DNA from: Acidovorax sp. Leaf78
GTDB taxonomy: Bacteria > Pseudomonadota > Gammaproteobacteria > Burkholderiales > Burkholderiaceae_C
DNA length: 64,000 nt
Direction of reading: 5' to 3'
Assembly: GCF_001422735.1 (NCBI RefSeq)
Contig: NZ_LMLZ01000006.1
Span: forward strand, 1 to 64,000
Part shown: positions 1-8,830 of the stretch, one piece after another
Numbering within the stretch: position 1 is the stretch's first letter
Layout: each line of letters opens with the position of its first letter
The notes under the pieces: generated by a model
What the model was told of the DNA's origin: nothing
The model's input: only the letters and a program-made list of their open reading frames with translations
The model's database searches: none
Program-made: the position numbers and the translations under genes

Positions 1-346
1 CCCCAGGAGATATCACTGGGGGCCGGCCAGTCTTTGCCATCGTATTGCTCCTGTGGAATCGGCACGATGGGATCATAATTTATTTCTTCTACACCCTCTC
101 GGCGACGCGAAAGAAAGTTACTCGCACGCCGGGCGACTCCCGGCCTCCGCCCTTAACAAAGGCATGCTGCCCATCAGCGAGCCTGCGAGCGCACCCCGGA
201 TTCGACAAGCTCAACCCGAACGGCCATGGGTCGATGTGCCCAGGTTTCGACAAGCTCAACCCGAACGGGCGGGAAGTCAATTCGCGGCTCTGTAGCTTCA
301 GCCGACGCGGCTGAGCACTGCGGCGCTCAACCATGGATCACATCCA
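1..346. other. Non-coding stretch downstream of the anthranilate operon
   Basis: No credible gene is visible here; the short ORFs overlap each other and resemble nothing known. Bases 1-21 form a small hairpin (CCCCAG, nine-base loop, CTGGGG) that may end a gene lying to the left. The two copies of a dispersed repeat at 201-268 are listed separately. Confidence 0.5.
201..268. repeat. Two direct copies of a dispersed 23-bp repeat
   Basis: The 23-mer beginning TTCGACAAGCTCAACCCGAA occurs at 201-223 and again at 246-268, 45 bp apart. Read on the minus strand both copies encode PFGLSLS followed by K/N-P, a peptide string familiar from spurious ORFs in many proteobacterial genomes where this repeat is scattered between genes. 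Its function is unknown. Confidence 0.7.
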
Positions 347-751
347 TCAAGCCCCATCCGGCACCACCGCCGTCGCCTCAATCTCCACCTTCGCCCGCTC
401 CTCCATCAACCCCACTACCTGCACACACGCCATCGCCGGAAAATTCTTCCCCAGCACCTCGCGGTACACCGCCCCCAGTTCCTTCAACCGCGCGTTGTAC
501 TCCTGGCGGTCCACCACATACCAGGTCAGCCGCACCAGATGCTCCGGCCCCGCGCCACCGGCCTGCAGCACCTCCCGCACGTTCAGCAACGTCTGCCGCG
601 TCTGCGCAATGAAGTCATCGCTCTCGAACTGCTGCTGCGCATTCCACCCGATCTGCCCGCCGGTAAAAACCATGGTGCCGCGCGCCGCCACGCCATTGGC
701 ATAGCCCTTGGGTGCCACCCAACCTTGCGGTTGCAAAAGTGTGTTGATCAT
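347..751 (-). CDS. RidA/YjgF-family protein of the anthranilate operon
   Basis: A 134-residue protein of the RidA (YjgF/YER057c/UK114) family, whose canonical members hydrolyse reactive enamines and imines to ketones and ammonia. The fold is recognisable from the GQIGWN segment (residues 32-37), the long central helix, and the C-terminal KVEIEATAV strand. The start was placed at the ATG at 751, which begins the usual N-terminal strand. The arginine that binds the substrate carboxylate in E. coli RidA (Arg105, in PARSCVEV) is replaced by Met107 (PAMACVQV), so this is not a standard 2-aminoacrylate deaminase. It is the last gene of the operon, 17 nt after the CoA ligase. I infer that it acts on the enamine-bearing CoA thioester made by the monooxygenase/reductase, which has no free carboxylate. 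The family is certain; the substrate is a hypothesis. Confidence 0.85.
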   Translation of the reverse strand: MINTLLQPQGWVAPKGYANGVAARGTMVFTGGQIGWNAQQQFESDDFIAQTRQTLLNVREVLQAGGAGPEHLVRLTWYVVDRQEYNARLKELGAVYREVLGKNFPAMACVQVVGLMEERAKVEIEATAVVPDGA

Positions 752-768
752 GTTGTTTCTACTATCTT

Positions 769-2463
769 CTAAGAGGACGACGACGAGGACGACGATAAGG
801 GAGACGGAGCAGGCGAAGGAGCGCCCGCAGCCCCCTGGCGCAGCTTGAACCGCTGCAGCTTGCCCGTCTCCGTGCGCGGCAATACCGTGACGAACTCCAC
901 CACGCGCGGGTACTTGAACGGGGCAATCGTGGCCTTCACGTGGTCCTGCAGGGTCTTGACCATCGCCGCATCGCCGGTGTGGCCAGGTTTGAGCACGCAA
1001 ATGGCCTTGACCACCATCCCGCGCTCGTCGTCGGGCACGCCGATCACGCCGCACTCGGCCACCGCGGGGTGGCGCAGCAGGGCGTCTTCGACCTCGGGGC
1101 CGCCCACGTTGTAGCCGGCGGTGATGATCATGTCGTCGTCGCGCGCTTGGTAGAAGAAGTAGCCGTCGGCGTCCTGCGTGAACGCGTCGCCGGGGTAGTT
1201 CCAGCCGTCCTTCACATACTTGGCCTGGCGCGGGTCGTCGAGGTACTTGCAGCCCGTGGGGCCGACGACGGCGAGCTTGCCCACGGTGCCCAGTGGCACC
1301 TCGTTGCCGTCGTCGTCCACCACCTTGGCGGTGTAGCCGGGCACGACCTTGCCGATGGCGCCGGGGCGCGTGTGGCCGCCCGCCGACGAGACAAAGATGT
1401 GGAACATCTCGGTGGCGCCGATGCCGTCCGTCATGTCGATGCCGGTGGCGCCCTTCCACAGCTGGCGCGTAGCGTCGGGCAGGCCTTCGCCCGCGCTCAC
1501 GCTGATGCGCAGCTGCGGCAGGCCGATCTGTTGGGCGAACGGCGCCATCTGCCGGTAGAAGGTGGGCGCGGTGTAGCAGATGGTGACGCCCGCGTCGCGC
1601 ATGAGCGTGACCATGGTCTCGGGCGTGTAAGGCTGGTCCGGGAAGTACACGCTGGCTCCGGCCCACATCGGAAACACGAGCAAGCCGCCCAGCCCGAAGG
1701 TGAACGCCAGCGGCGGCGATCCGGCCACGATGTCGTCGGGCGTGGCCTTGAGCACATGGCGCGGCCAAGCCTCGCAGGCGGCCAGCACGTCGCGGTGGGT
1801 GTGTACCGCCGCTTTGGGCGCGCCCGTGGTGCCGGACGTGAAGGCCATCAGCGCGATGTCGTCGGCCGATGTGGGGCAGGGCGGCGTGGTGCCAGGCTTG
1901 GCCTGCGCGCGCTGGACCAGGTCGGCCGCGTCGGGCGCGGTGTGGAACGGCACGATGGCGGCCAGCACGGGTTGCTGCGCCTGCGCCGCCTGCAGTTCGG
2001 CCAGCAAGCGGCCGTCGCACAGCGCCAGCGTGGGCTGTGCGCGTTCGATGATGCTGGCCAGCTCGCCCGCGCGCAGCAGCGGCATGGTGGCCACCGCAAC
2101 CAGGCCGGCGTACACCGTGCCCAGCCAGGCCAGCGCCATCTCCACCGTGTTGCCGCCGCGCAGCAGCACGCGGTTGCCGGGCACAAGGCCGTGGTCCTGC
2201 GTCAGTACCTCGGCGATGCGCGCGGCCTCGGTCCAGGCGTCGCGGTAGGTGTAGGTGCGGTGCGGGCCGCGCAGCAACGGGCGGTCGATGTGGCCGGCGC
2301 GCTCGGCCTGCTCGAACAGGGATTGCACCAGGTTGGCCTGCGCGGCGATCTGCTGCTCGGGCAGGTCGTAATGCAGCGTGGGCCAGGCCTCGGGTGGGGG
2401 CAGGCGGTCGTGCACGAAATGGTCGAGCTGGGCGGAGGGGGCGGTGCTGCTGGTAGTGCTCAT
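769..2463 (-). CDS. 2-aminobenzoate-CoA ligase (AMP-forming)
   Basis: A 564-residue acyl-adenylate-forming ligase of the benzoate/anthranilate-CoA ligase type. It would activate 2-aminobenzoate with ATP and CoA to 2-aminobenzoyl-CoA in the cytoplasm, the first step of the CoA-dependent pathway. The AMP-binding signature FTSGTTGAPK lies at residues 208-217. Further adenylation motifs (GIGATEM, then DDMIITAGYNVGGPEVE) and the C-terminal lysine motif (TETGKLQR) follow in order. Assignment to anthranilate rather than benzoate rests on the neighbouring 2-aminobenzoyl-CoA monooxygenase/reductase. It follows the acyl-CoA dehydrogenase after only 6 nt, so the two are co-transcribed. Oddly, the protein ends in a run of eight serines encoded by a TCN-rich trinucleotide stretch (772-795) that adds a low-complexity tail after the normal C-terminus. 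Confidence 0.88.
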   Translation of the reverse strand: MSTTSSTAPSAQLDHFVHDRLPPPEAWPTLHYDLPEQQIAAQANLVQSLFEQAERAGHIDRPLLRGPHRTYTYRDAWTEAARIAEVLTQDHGLVPGNRVLLRGGNTVEMALAWLGTVYAGLVAVATMPLLRAGELASIIERAQPTLALCDGRLLAELQAAQAQQPVLAAIVPFHTAPDAADLVQRAQAKPGTTPPCPTSADDIALMAFTSGTTGAPKAAVHTHRDVLAACEAWPRHVLKATPDDIVAGSPPLAFTFGLGGLLVFPMWAGASVYFPDQPYTPETMVTLMRDAGVTICYTAPTFYRQMAPFAQQIGLPQLRISVSAGEGLPDATRQLWKGATGIDMTDGIGATEMFHIFVSSAGGHTRPGAIGKVVPGYTAKVVDDDGNEVPLGTVGKLAVVGPTGCKYLDDPRQAKYVKDGWNYPGDAFTQDADGYFFYQARDDDMIITAGYNVGGPEVEDALLRHPAVAECGVIGVPDDERGMVVKAICVLKPGHTGDAAMVKTLQDHVKATIAPFKYPRVVEFVTVLPRTETGKLQRFKLRQGAAGAPSPAPSPLSSSSSSSS

Positions 2464-2469
2464 GTCGTG

Positions 2470-3675
2470 TTACTCCTGCAGGGTGGCCTTGCCGATGATG
2501 AGTTGCTGCACTTCAGTGGCACCTTCGTAGATGCGCAGCGAGCGGATGTCGCGGTACAGCGACTCAACCTTGCTGCCCACCTCCACGCCGCGCCCGCCGT
2601 GCAGTTGCAGCGCCATGTCGATGACGCGCTGGGCGTTTTCGGTGGCGGTCATCTTCGCCATCGCGGCTTCGGCCGTGACCCGGGCCTGGCCGGTGTCGCG
2701 CAGCCAGGCCGCGCGGTAGGTGAGCAGCGCGGCGCTGTCCACCAGCGCGGCCATCTCGCCGATCTTGGCCTGCGTGAGCTGAAAGTCCGCCAGCGTCTGG
2801 CCGAACATGCGGCGCTGGCGCGCGTGGTGCACGGCCTCAGCCAGTGCGCGGCGCGCCATGCCCAGCGCGGCGGCGGCCACCGACGCGCGAAAGATGTCGA
2901 GCGTGCGCATGGCCAGCTTGAAGCCGCCGTTTTCTTCGCCCAGCAGCGCATCGCCAGGCACCTTGCAATCGGTGAACTGCAGCGTGGCCAGCGGGTGCGG
3001 TGCCATCACGTGGATGTGGTGCAAGGCATCGAGCCCCGGCGTGTCCGCATCGACGATGAAGGCGCTGATGCCGCGCGTGCCGCCCGCCGGGTCGGTCTTG
3101 GCGAAGACGCAGTAGAAGTCGGCGATGCCGCCGTTGCTGATCCAGGTCTTGGTGCCGGTCAGCGAATAGGAGCCGTTGTGGCCGCTACCGCTGGATGGAT
3201 GAGAGCAAGTAGCTATCGTTTGCATAGCGCCCACGTCGGAGCCTGCCTCGGGCTCGCTCAGCGCGAACGCCGCGATCAGTTCGCCGCGCGCCACGCCCTG
3301 CAGGTAGTGGGCCTGCTGCGCCGGGCTGCCGGCCAGCGTGATGGCGCCGCTGCCCAGGCCCTGCATCGCAAAGGCAAAGTCCGCCAGCGGCGAGTGGTAG
3401 GCCAGTGTCTCGCGCAGCAGTACCAGCGCGCGCGAGTCGAGTGCGGGCAGCGCGCCGCCGTGTTCGGCAGGCACGCAGTAGCGCAGCCAGCCGCCCGCGC
3501 CCAGGCGCTGCACCCAGTCGCGGCAGGCGGCGCGGTCGTCGGTTTCATCGACCTGCTGCGCGGCGGCCCAGGGCACCAGGCCGTCGGCCAGCGCGCGGTG
3601 GGCGTCGTCGAAGAAGGGCAGGGCCAGGTGCGCCGTGGAGGGCGGGCGGGGGGCTGGGGGCGTTGCGACGTGCAT
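2470..3675 (-). CDS. Acyl-CoA dehydrogenase of the anthranilate operon
   Basis: A 401-residue FAD-dependent acyl-CoA dehydrogenase that probably oxidises an alicyclic or ring-opened CoA thioester downstream of the monooxygenase/reductase. Diagnostic segments are [14 protein letters not shown] (137-150), TKTWISNGG, the QLHGGRGV motif near the C-terminus, and [10 protein letters not shown], which carries the likely catalytic Glu. The ATG at 3675 was preferred over the upstream start at 3717 because it lies just after the stop of the crotonase gene and has a GGGGATTGAGAAG leader. The loop after SDVGA is longer than usual, and residues 149-165 are encoded by a copy of the roughly 60-bp interspersed repeat (3181-3229) that reads through in frame. 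Electrons would pass to ETF. The exact substrate is unknown. Confidence 0.87.
   Translation of the reverse strand: MHVATPPAPRPPSTAHLALPFFDDAHRALADGLVPWAAAQQVDETDDRAACRDWVQRLGAGGWLRYCVPAEHGGALPALDSRALVLLRETLAYHSPLADFAFAMQGLGSGAITLAGSPAQQAHYLQGVARGELIAAFALSEPEAGSDVGAMQTIATCSHPSSGSGHNGSYSLTGTKTWISNGGIADFYCVFAKTDPAGGTRGISAFIVDADTPGLDALHHIHVMAPHPLATLQFTDCKVPGDALLGEENGGFKLAMRTLDIFRASVAAAALGMARRALAEAVHHARQRRMFGQTLADFQLTQAKIGEMAALVDSAALLTYRAAWLRDTGQARVTAEAAMAKMTATENAQRVIDMALQLHGGRGVEVGSKVESLYRDIRSLRIYEGATEVQQLIIGKATLQE
3181..3229 (-). repeat. In-frame copy of the ~60-bp interspersed hairpin repeat
   Basis: GCCGCTACCGCTGGATGG starts the copy, which then carries AGTAGCTATCG and ends near GCATAGCG. These match the two conserved arms of the repeat family seen between genes elsewhere in the window. 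Here it lies inside the acyl-CoA dehydrogenase gene and encodes a Ser/Gly-rich loop without breaking the frame. Confidence 0.6.
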
Positions 3676-3679
3676 CTTC

Positions 3680-4534
3680 TCAATCCCCTTGGAACACAGG
3701 CTTTTGCTTGGCCGCAAACGCCTCGTACGCGCGCCGGAAGTCTTCGGTCTGCATGCAGATGGCCTGCGCCTGCGCCTCGGCCTCGATGGCCTGCTCGATG
3801 GTCATGCTCCACTCCTGGCTGAGCATGGTCTTGGTCATGCCGTGGGCAAAGGTGGGGCCGTCGGCCAGCGTGCGCGCCGTGGCCTGCACGTTGGCCAGCA
3901 GGTCGGCGCTCTCGTACAGGTCGTTGAAGAAGCCCCAGGCGAGACCCTCGTGCGCCGTCATCGCACGGCCGGTGAACAGCAGCTCGCTGGCGCGGCCCTG
4001 GCCGATCATGCGGGGCAGCAGGGCGCAGGCGCCCATGTCGGCACCGGCCAGGCCCACGCGGGTGAAGAGGAAGGCGGTCTTGGTCGCCTGGGTGCCGTAG
4101 CGCATGTCGCAGGCCAGCGCCATCATCGCGCCCGCACCGGCGCAGATGCCATCGATGGCGCCCAGCACGGGCTGCGGGCAGGCGCGCATGGCCTTGACGA
4201 GGTCGCCCGTCATGCGCGTGAACTCCAGCAGCTCGGGCATGGTCATGGTGGTTAGCGGGCCGATGATCTCGTGCACGTCGCCGCCCGAGCAGAAGTTGCC
4301 GCCCGCACCGGTGACGACGATGGCCTTCACGTCGGTGGCAAACCGCAGCGCGTAGAAGAAGTCGCGCAGCTCCGAGTAGCTCTGGAAGGTGAGCGGGTTC
4401 TTGCGGTCCGGCCGGTTGAGCGTGACGGTGCCCACGCCGCCGTCGAAGCTCCACGCAAAATGCTCGGCCACGTAGCGGGCCTCAGGGTTGAACTGCTCGC
4501 GCATAGGGTTGCTGGCCCCGATGAAGTGTTTCAT
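3680..4534 (-). CDS. Crotonase-family enzyme (enoyl-CoA hydratase-like)
   Basis: A 284-residue crotonase-superfamily protein in the anthranilate operon. The oxyanion-hole segments [12 protein letters not shown] and [16 protein letters not shown] are clear, so it binds a CoA thioester and stabilises an enolate. By eye, both catalytic glutamates of enoyl-CoA hydratase are absent: the GGGCEL position reads GAGAMM, and the PEILIG position reads FTRVGL. An Asp (GADMG) sits close by instead. It may therefore be a ring-opening hydrolase, isomerase or other crotonase rather than a true hydratase. The start at 4534 overlaps the MarR stop as ATGA, indicating translational coupling; an upstream extension would run through the MarR gene. 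Probable role: a step after ring reduction, before the acyl-CoA dehydrogenase products enter beta-oxidation. Confidence 0.85.
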   Translation of the reverse strand: MKHFIGASNPMREQFNPEARYVAEHFAWSFDGGVGTVTLNRPDRKNPLTFQSYSELRDFFYALRFATDVKAIVVTGAGGNFCSGGDVHEIIGPLTTMTMPELLEFTRMTGDLVKAMRACPQPVLGAIDGICAGAGAMMALACDMRYGTQATKTAFLFTRVGLAGADMGACALLPRMIGQGRASELLFTGRAMTAHEGLAWGFFNDLYESADLLANVQATARTLADGPTFAHGMTKTMLSQEWSMTIEQAIEAEAQAQAICMQTEDFRRAYEAFAAKQKPVFQGD

Positions 4535-5022
4535 TCGGCTGTCTCCAAAGAGTTGTCTTGGGTGTGTTCTTTCACCTTGCCCAGCAGGCGGTGCAAGGTG
4601 GCGATGTCGCGTTCGCCCAGCGTGGCAAACGCCTCCACGATCCACTGCTCGTGCTGGCGCGCCATGTCGTTGAACTGCTGGCGGCCCTGCGGTGTCAGGC
4701 GCACCAGGTAGGCGCGGCGGTCGCCCTCCACGTCCAGGCGCTCCACCAGGCCTTCGGCCACCAGTTGGTCGGTGATGCCGGTGATGTTGCCGCTCGTCAC
4801 CATCATGCGGCGCGAGAGCTCTTTCATCTTCATGCCTTCGGGCGCGCGCTCCAGCTGCGCCATCAGGTCAAAGCGCGGCAGCGTGGTATCGAACTGCGCT
4901 CGCAGGTTGCTGCGCACCTGCTTTTCGATGAGCTGCGTGCAGGTGAGCATGCGCAGCCACAGGCGCAGCGCCTCGGGGTGCTCGCTCGGAGCAGCGCCGT
5001 GCAGGCGGGCTTCGAGGTCCAT
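4531..5022 (-). CDS. MarR-family regulator of anthranilate degradation
   Basis: A 163-residue winged-helix regulator of the MarR family. The segment from [19 protein letters not shown] to the wing [18 protein letters not shown] is typical: recognition helix followed by the beta-wing containing D-x-D/G-R-R. The protein probably binds DNA as a dimer and is released by a CoA-thioester or aromatic ligand, as known for several MarR regulators of aromatic catabolism. It lies 2 nt after the monooxygenase/reductase gene and overlaps the crotonase start, so it is inside the operon it presumably controls (autoregulation). The palindrome at 7413-7426 in front of the operon is the best operator candidate. 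The upstream ORF extension was rejected because it overlaps the end of the preceding gene. Confidence 0.85.
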   Translation of the reverse strand: MDLEARLHGAAPSEHPEALRLWLRMLTCTQLIEKQVRSNLRAQFDTTLPRFDLMAQLERAPEGMKMKELSRRMMVTSGNITGITDQLVAEGLVERLDVEGDRRAYLVRLTPQGRQQFNDMARQHEQWIVEAFATLGERDIATLHRLLGKVKEHTQDNSLETAE

Positions 5023-5024
5023 GG

Positions 5025-7403
5025 CTAGCCTTCTTCCTCGGCCGATGCTCTGTTTTTGGTAGCTGATGGCGCCTGCGCAGCCAGAGCTGTGACCTGTTTT
5101 TGCTTGGCGATCTCGCGCAGCATCTGGTCGCGGCCGCTGGCGTACTGCAAGGGCCAGTCGGTGTGCGCGGCGGCCACGGGGCTCAGCTGCGCAGCGGCGT
5201 GCAGCGTCCATGCCGGGTCGGCCAGGTGGGGGCGGGCGATGGCGCACAGGTCGGCGCGGCCGGCGGCAACGATGCTGTTGGCGTGGTCGGCCTCGCTGAT
5301 CGCGCCCACGGCCATGGTGGCAATGCCCACTTCGTTGCGGATGCGGTCTGCAAACGGTGTCTGGTACATGCGGCCGTACACCGGCTTGGCGGCGCGCGTG
5401 GTCTGGCCGGACGACACGTCGATCAGGTCGGCGCCTGCGGCCTGGAACAGGCGGGCGATCTGCACCGCGTCGTCGGGCGTGGTGCCGCCCGGCGCCCAGT
5501 CGTGGGCCGAGATGCGCACGCTCAATGGCTTGTCGGCCGGCCACACAGCGCGCACGGCGGCGAACACTTCGAGCGGGTAGCGGCAGCGGTTGTCGATGCT
5601 GCTGCCGCCGTATTCATCCGTGCGCTGGTTGGTGATGGGGCTGATGAAGCTGGCCAGCAGGTAGCCGTGCGCGCAGTGCAGCTCCAGCCAGTCGAAGCCG
5701 CAGGCCAGTGCGCGCCGTGTGCTGTCGGTGAACGCGGCGGTCATCTGGTCCATGTCGGTGCGGGTCATGGCGGCGGGCGACTGGTTCTGCTCGCCGTAGG
5801 CCAGGGCGCTGGCGGCCAGCAGGGGCCAGTTGCCATCGGGCAGCGGCTCATCCGTGCCTTCCCAGCCCACGCGCGTGGAGCCTTTGGGGCCGCTGTGGCC
5901 CAGCTGCAGGCCGATCTTGGCGGTGCTGCTGCCGTGCACAAAGTTCACGATGCGCGTGAACGCGGCCTGCTGCGCATCGTTCCACAGCCCGGTGCAGGCA
6001 GGGGTGATGCGGCCCTCGGGCGTGGGGCTGGTCATCTCCACCATCACCAGCGCCGCGCCGCCCAGCGCGCGCGCGCCCAGGTGCACCAGGTGGAAGTCCT
6101 GCGGCACGCCATCGACCGCGCTGTAGGTGGCCATGGGCGAGACGACGATGCGGTTCTTGAGGGTGACGCCCTTGAGTGTGAACGGTGTGAGCATCGGCGG
6201 CACAGCAGCCTTGCCGCCCGCCAGCCAAGCCTCATAGCCTTCGAGCCACGCCGCATCACGCAGCCGCAGGTTCTCGTGGCTGATGCGCTGGCTGCGGGTG
6301 AGCAGGGAGTACGCGAACTGCTCCACCTCCATACCGGTGTAGCGGTTCACGTTCTCGAACCACTCGGTGGAGTTGCGCGCGGCGTTCTGGATCTTGAGCA
6401 CCTCGACGCTGCGACGCGCTTCGTAGTGGATGAGGACTTCATCCATGGGCATGCCGTTCGGCAGCCCGGTGGCGAATTCGTTGGCCAGGTCGATCGCGTC
6501 TTCGAGCGCGAGCTTGGTGCCGCTGCCGATCGAGAAATGTGCGGTGTGCGCCGCGTCGCCCATCAGCACGATGGGCACCTGCTTGCCGCCGATGGTCTCG
6601 CGGTGCACCCAGGTGTTGCAGATCACGCGCGGAAAGCGGATCCAGTTGGCCGAGCCGCGCAGGTGCGTGGCATTGCTGATGAGGGCGTTGCCATCGAGGT
6701 ACTTGGCAAACAGCTTCTCGCAGAACGCAATCGCCTCGGGCTGCTCCATCTGGTCCAGGCCGTGGGCCTTCCACACCGCTTCGGGGGTCTCGATGATGAA
6801 GGTGGAGGTGTCGGCGTCGAACTGGTAGGCGTGCGCCTGAAACCAGCCGTGTTCGGTCTGCTCGAAAGCGAAGGTAAAAGCGTCCAGTTTCTTGTGCGTG
6901 CCCAGCCAGACAAAGCGGCACTCGCGCAGGTCGATGTCGGGCTGGTAGGTGGCGGCGTAGCGCGTGCGGATGCGGCTGTTGAGGCCGTCGCTGGCGATCA
7001 CCAGGTCGGCGCCGTACTGCACGGCCAGGGCCTGGTCGTCGGCCACATCGGTCTCGAACACCAGCTCCACGCCCACGGCCAGGCACCGGTCCTGCAGGAT
7101 GTTGAGCAGCCGCTTGCGCCCGATGCCGCAAAAGCCGTGGCCCGAAGAACGCACGCTGCGGCCCTTGAAGAACACCTCGATGTCGTCCCAGTGGTTGAAC
7201 GCGTCGCCGATGAGCGCGGCCGTGGGCGCGTCGGCCGCCTGCAGGTTGGCCAGCGTCTGGTCGGACAGCACCACGCCCCAGCCGAAGGTGTCGAACGGCC
7301 GGTTGCGCTCGACCACCGTGACCCGGTGGGCAGGGTCTTGCTGCTTCATGAGCAGTGCGAAATAAAGGCCTGCGGGCCCGCCGCCAATGCAGAGGATGTT
7401 CAT
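5025..7403 (-). CDS. 2-aminobenzoyl-CoA (anthraniloyl-CoA) monooxygenase/reductase
   Basis: A 792-residue fusion flavoprotein. The N-terminal half (about 1-380) is a group A FAD aromatic monooxygenase with the Rossmann motif [10 protein letters not shown] (7-16), an ASDG segment (137-140) and the FAD-pyrophosphate motif GDAAH (282-286). The C-terminal half (about 403-770) is an Old Yellow Enzyme/NADH:flavin oxidoreductase with [10 protein letters not shown] and the [11 protein letters not shown] segment. This domain order is characteristic of the bifunctional enzyme described from Azoarcus evansii, which hydroxylates 2-aminobenzoyl-CoA and then reduces the ring to 2-amino-5-oxocyclohex-1-ene-carboxyl-CoA. 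The ATG at 7403 was chosen because the FAD motif follows at once; no good ribosome-binding site precedes it, so the message may be nearly leaderless. It is the first gene of the operon. The last 20 or so residues (about 767-788) are encoded by what looks like a degenerate interspersed repeat. Confidence 0.93.
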   Translation of the reverse strand: MNILCIGGGPAGLYFALLMKQQDPAHRVTVVERNRPFDTFGWGVVLSDQTLANLQAADAPTAALIGDAFNHWDDIEVFFKGRSVRSSGHGFCGIGRKRLLNILQDRCLAVGVELVFETDVADDQALAVQYGADLVIASDGLNSRIRTRYAATYQPDIDLRECRFVWLGTHKKLDAFTFAFEQTEHGWFQAHAYQFDADTSTFIIETPEAVWKAHGLDQMEQPEAIAFCEKLFAKYLDGNALISNATHLRGSANWIRFPRVICNTWVHRETIGGKQVPIVLMGDAAHTAHFSIGSGTKLALEDAIDLANEFATGLPNGMPMDEVLIHYEARRSVEVLKIQNAARNSTEWFENVNRYTGMEVEQFAYSLLTRSQRISHENLRLRDAAWLEGYEAWLAGGKAAVPPMLTPFTLKGVTLKNRIVVSPMATYSAVDGVPQDFHLVHLGARALGGAALVMVEMTSPTPEGRITPACTGLWNDAQQAAFTRIVNFVHGSSTAKIGLQLGHSGPKGSTRVGWEGTDEPLPDGNWPLLAASALAYGEQNQSPAAMTRTDMDQMTAAFTDSTRRALACGFDWLELHCAHGYLLASFISPITNQRTDEYGGSSIDNRCRYPLEVFAAVRAVWPADKPLSVRISAHDWAPGGTTPDDAVQIARLFQAAGADLIDVSSGQTTRAAKPVYGRMYQTPFADRIRNEVGIATMAVGAISEADHANSIVAAGRADLCAIARPHLADPAWTLHAAAQLSPVAAAHTDWPLQYASGRDQMLREIAKQKQVTALAAQAPSATKNRASAEEEG

Positions 7404-7412
7404 GGGAAAATA

Positions 7413-7426
7413 GTTTAGGCTTAAAC
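7413..7426. promoter_or_regulatory. Candidate MarR operator before the anthranilate operon
   Basis: GTTTA-GGCT-TAAAC is a perfect 5-bp inverted repeat with a 4-bp spacer, centred 17 bp upstream of the monooxygenase/reductase start and about 107 bp upstream of the divergent cyclopropane synthase gene. It sits in the only intergenic gap of the operon, where an autoregulating MarR protein would bind. No binding evidence exists here. Confidence 0.5.
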
Positions 7427-7525
7427 AACATGCTGTCAATGGGGCCTTCCCGGCGACCCATGGCGCGGGCAAGGTCATGGCGCCAGATGTTGACGCAGTG
7501 CAGCAAGCTGCCAAAAATAAATTGC

Positions 7526-8794
7526 ATGAAGCACCTTCTGAACACCCTGGAAGGGCGGCTGGCGGCGCTGCCGGTGCCGATGGCCGTGCAACTGCCCGCC
7601 GGGCAGCAACTGGGCGCGCGCGACCCCGCGGTCACGCTGCGCTTTCGCGACCGCCTGGCGCTGGTGGCGCTGGCCACGGGCGAGATCGGCAACGTGGGCG
7701 CCGCCATCGTCGAAGGCCGGGTGGCGCTGGAGGGCGGCATGCGCGACCTCATGGCCGCGGCCGCGGGCCTGCTGACGCGCGATCCGGCCCGCGACCAGCA
7801 CCATGGCTGGTGGCAGCGCGTGCTGGCGCGGGCCCGCTCCATGGCCGTGCACACCCTGGGGCACGATGCACGGCATGTGCAGTTCCACTACGACCTGTCC
7901 GACGACTTCTATGCGCTGTGGCTGGACGAGCGGCGCGTGTACTCGTGCGCCTACTACCGGGACGCCGCCCTGGACCTGGCCTCCGCGCAGGAGGCCAAGC
8001 TCGACCACATCTGCCGCAAGCTGCGCCTGGCGCCCGGCGAGCGCTTTCTCGATATCGGCGCGGGCTGGGGCGGCCTGCTGCTGTGGGCGGCCGAGCATTA
8101 CGGCGTGGACGCCACGGGCATCACGCTGTCGCACCACCAGCATGCGCACGTGCAGCGCCTCATCGCAGAGCGCGGCCTGCAGGGCCGGGTGCGCATGGAG
8201 CTGCGCGACTACCGCGAGCTGCCGCCCGGCCAGCCCTTCGACAAGATCGCCTCGGTCGGCATGTTCGAGCACGTGGGCCGCGCGCAGATGGGCCGCTACT
8301 TCGACACCGTGCACCGCCTGCTGCGCCCGGGCGGCCTGATGCTGAACCACGGCATCACCGCCGGCGCGGTGGACAACGCGCAACTGGGCGCGGGCATGGG
8401 GGATTTCATCGAGCAGTACATCTTTCCGGGCGGCGAGCTCATCCATGTGAGCGCGGTGCTGCACGACATGGCGCGCGCGGGCCTGGAGATGGTGGACACC
8501 GAAAACCTGCGCCCGCACTACGCGCGCACGCTGTGGGCATGGTCCGACAGGCTGGAGGCCCGCCTGCCTGCGGCGCGCGACGTGCTGGCCGCACACTGGG
8601 GCAGCGAGCAGGGCGATAAAGTCCTGCGTGCGTACCGCCTGTACCTTGCAGGCAGTGCGCTGGGGTTCGAGCGCGGCTGGATGGCCCTGCACCAGATGCT
8701 GGCCGTCCGGCCCGACGGCGACATGGCCACGGGGGCGATGCCCGGCGCACAATCGGACTATCCGTTCACCCGCGAGTACATCTACCGCAGCTAA
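7526..8794 (+). CDS. Cyclopropane-fatty-acyl-phospholipid synthase family methyltransferase
   Basis: A 422-residue SAM-dependent enzyme of the CFA synthase/mycolic acid cyclopropane synthase family, which adds a methylene group from SAM across double bonds of membrane phospholipid acyl chains. The SAM-binding motif [12 protein letters not shown] lies near residue 174. The preceding YSCAYY segment, the [10 protein letters not shown] stretch and the [10 protein letters not shown] motif are all typical. Length fits full-size CFA synthases (about 380-430). The start was placed at the ATG at 7526; longer reading in this frame would run antisense through the divergent operon and its operator. It is transcribed away from the anthranilate operon and followed 36 nt later by a DUF1840 gene. 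Confidence 0.85.
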   Translation: MKHLLNTLEGRLAALPVPMAVQLPAGQQLGARDPAVTLRFRDRLALVALATGEIGNVGAAIVEGRVALEGGMRDLMAAAAGLLTRDPARDQHHGWWQRVLARARSMAVHTLGHDARHVQFHYDLSDDFYALWLDERRVYSCAYYRDAALDLASAQEAKLDHICRKLRLAPGERFLDIGAGWGGLLLWAAEHYGVDATGITLSHHQHAHVQRLIAERGLQGRVRMELRDYRELPPGQPFDKIASVGMFEHVGRAQMGRYFDTVHRLLRPGGLMLNHGITAGAVDNAQLGAGMGDFIEQYIFPGGELIHVSAVLHDMARAGLEMVDTENLRPHYARTLWAWSDRLEARLPAARDVLAAHWGSEQGDKVLRAYRLYLAGSALGFERGWMALHQMLAVRPDGDMATGAMPGAQSDYPFTREYIYRS

Positions 8795-8830
8795 GTCTGC
8801 TTCATCCAACCAAGAAAACGGTTCACCTCC

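Noticed and set aside
940-3822. A 960-codon open frame on the plus strand over the anthranilate operon
   Set aside because: It runs antisense through the ligase, dehydrogenase and part of the crotonase gene, and its product is low-complexity Arg/Ala/Gly/Val.
5100-7418. A 772-codon plus-strand frame over the monooxygenase/reductase
   Set aside because: Antisense shadow with no recognisable motifs; the sense protein is unmistakable.
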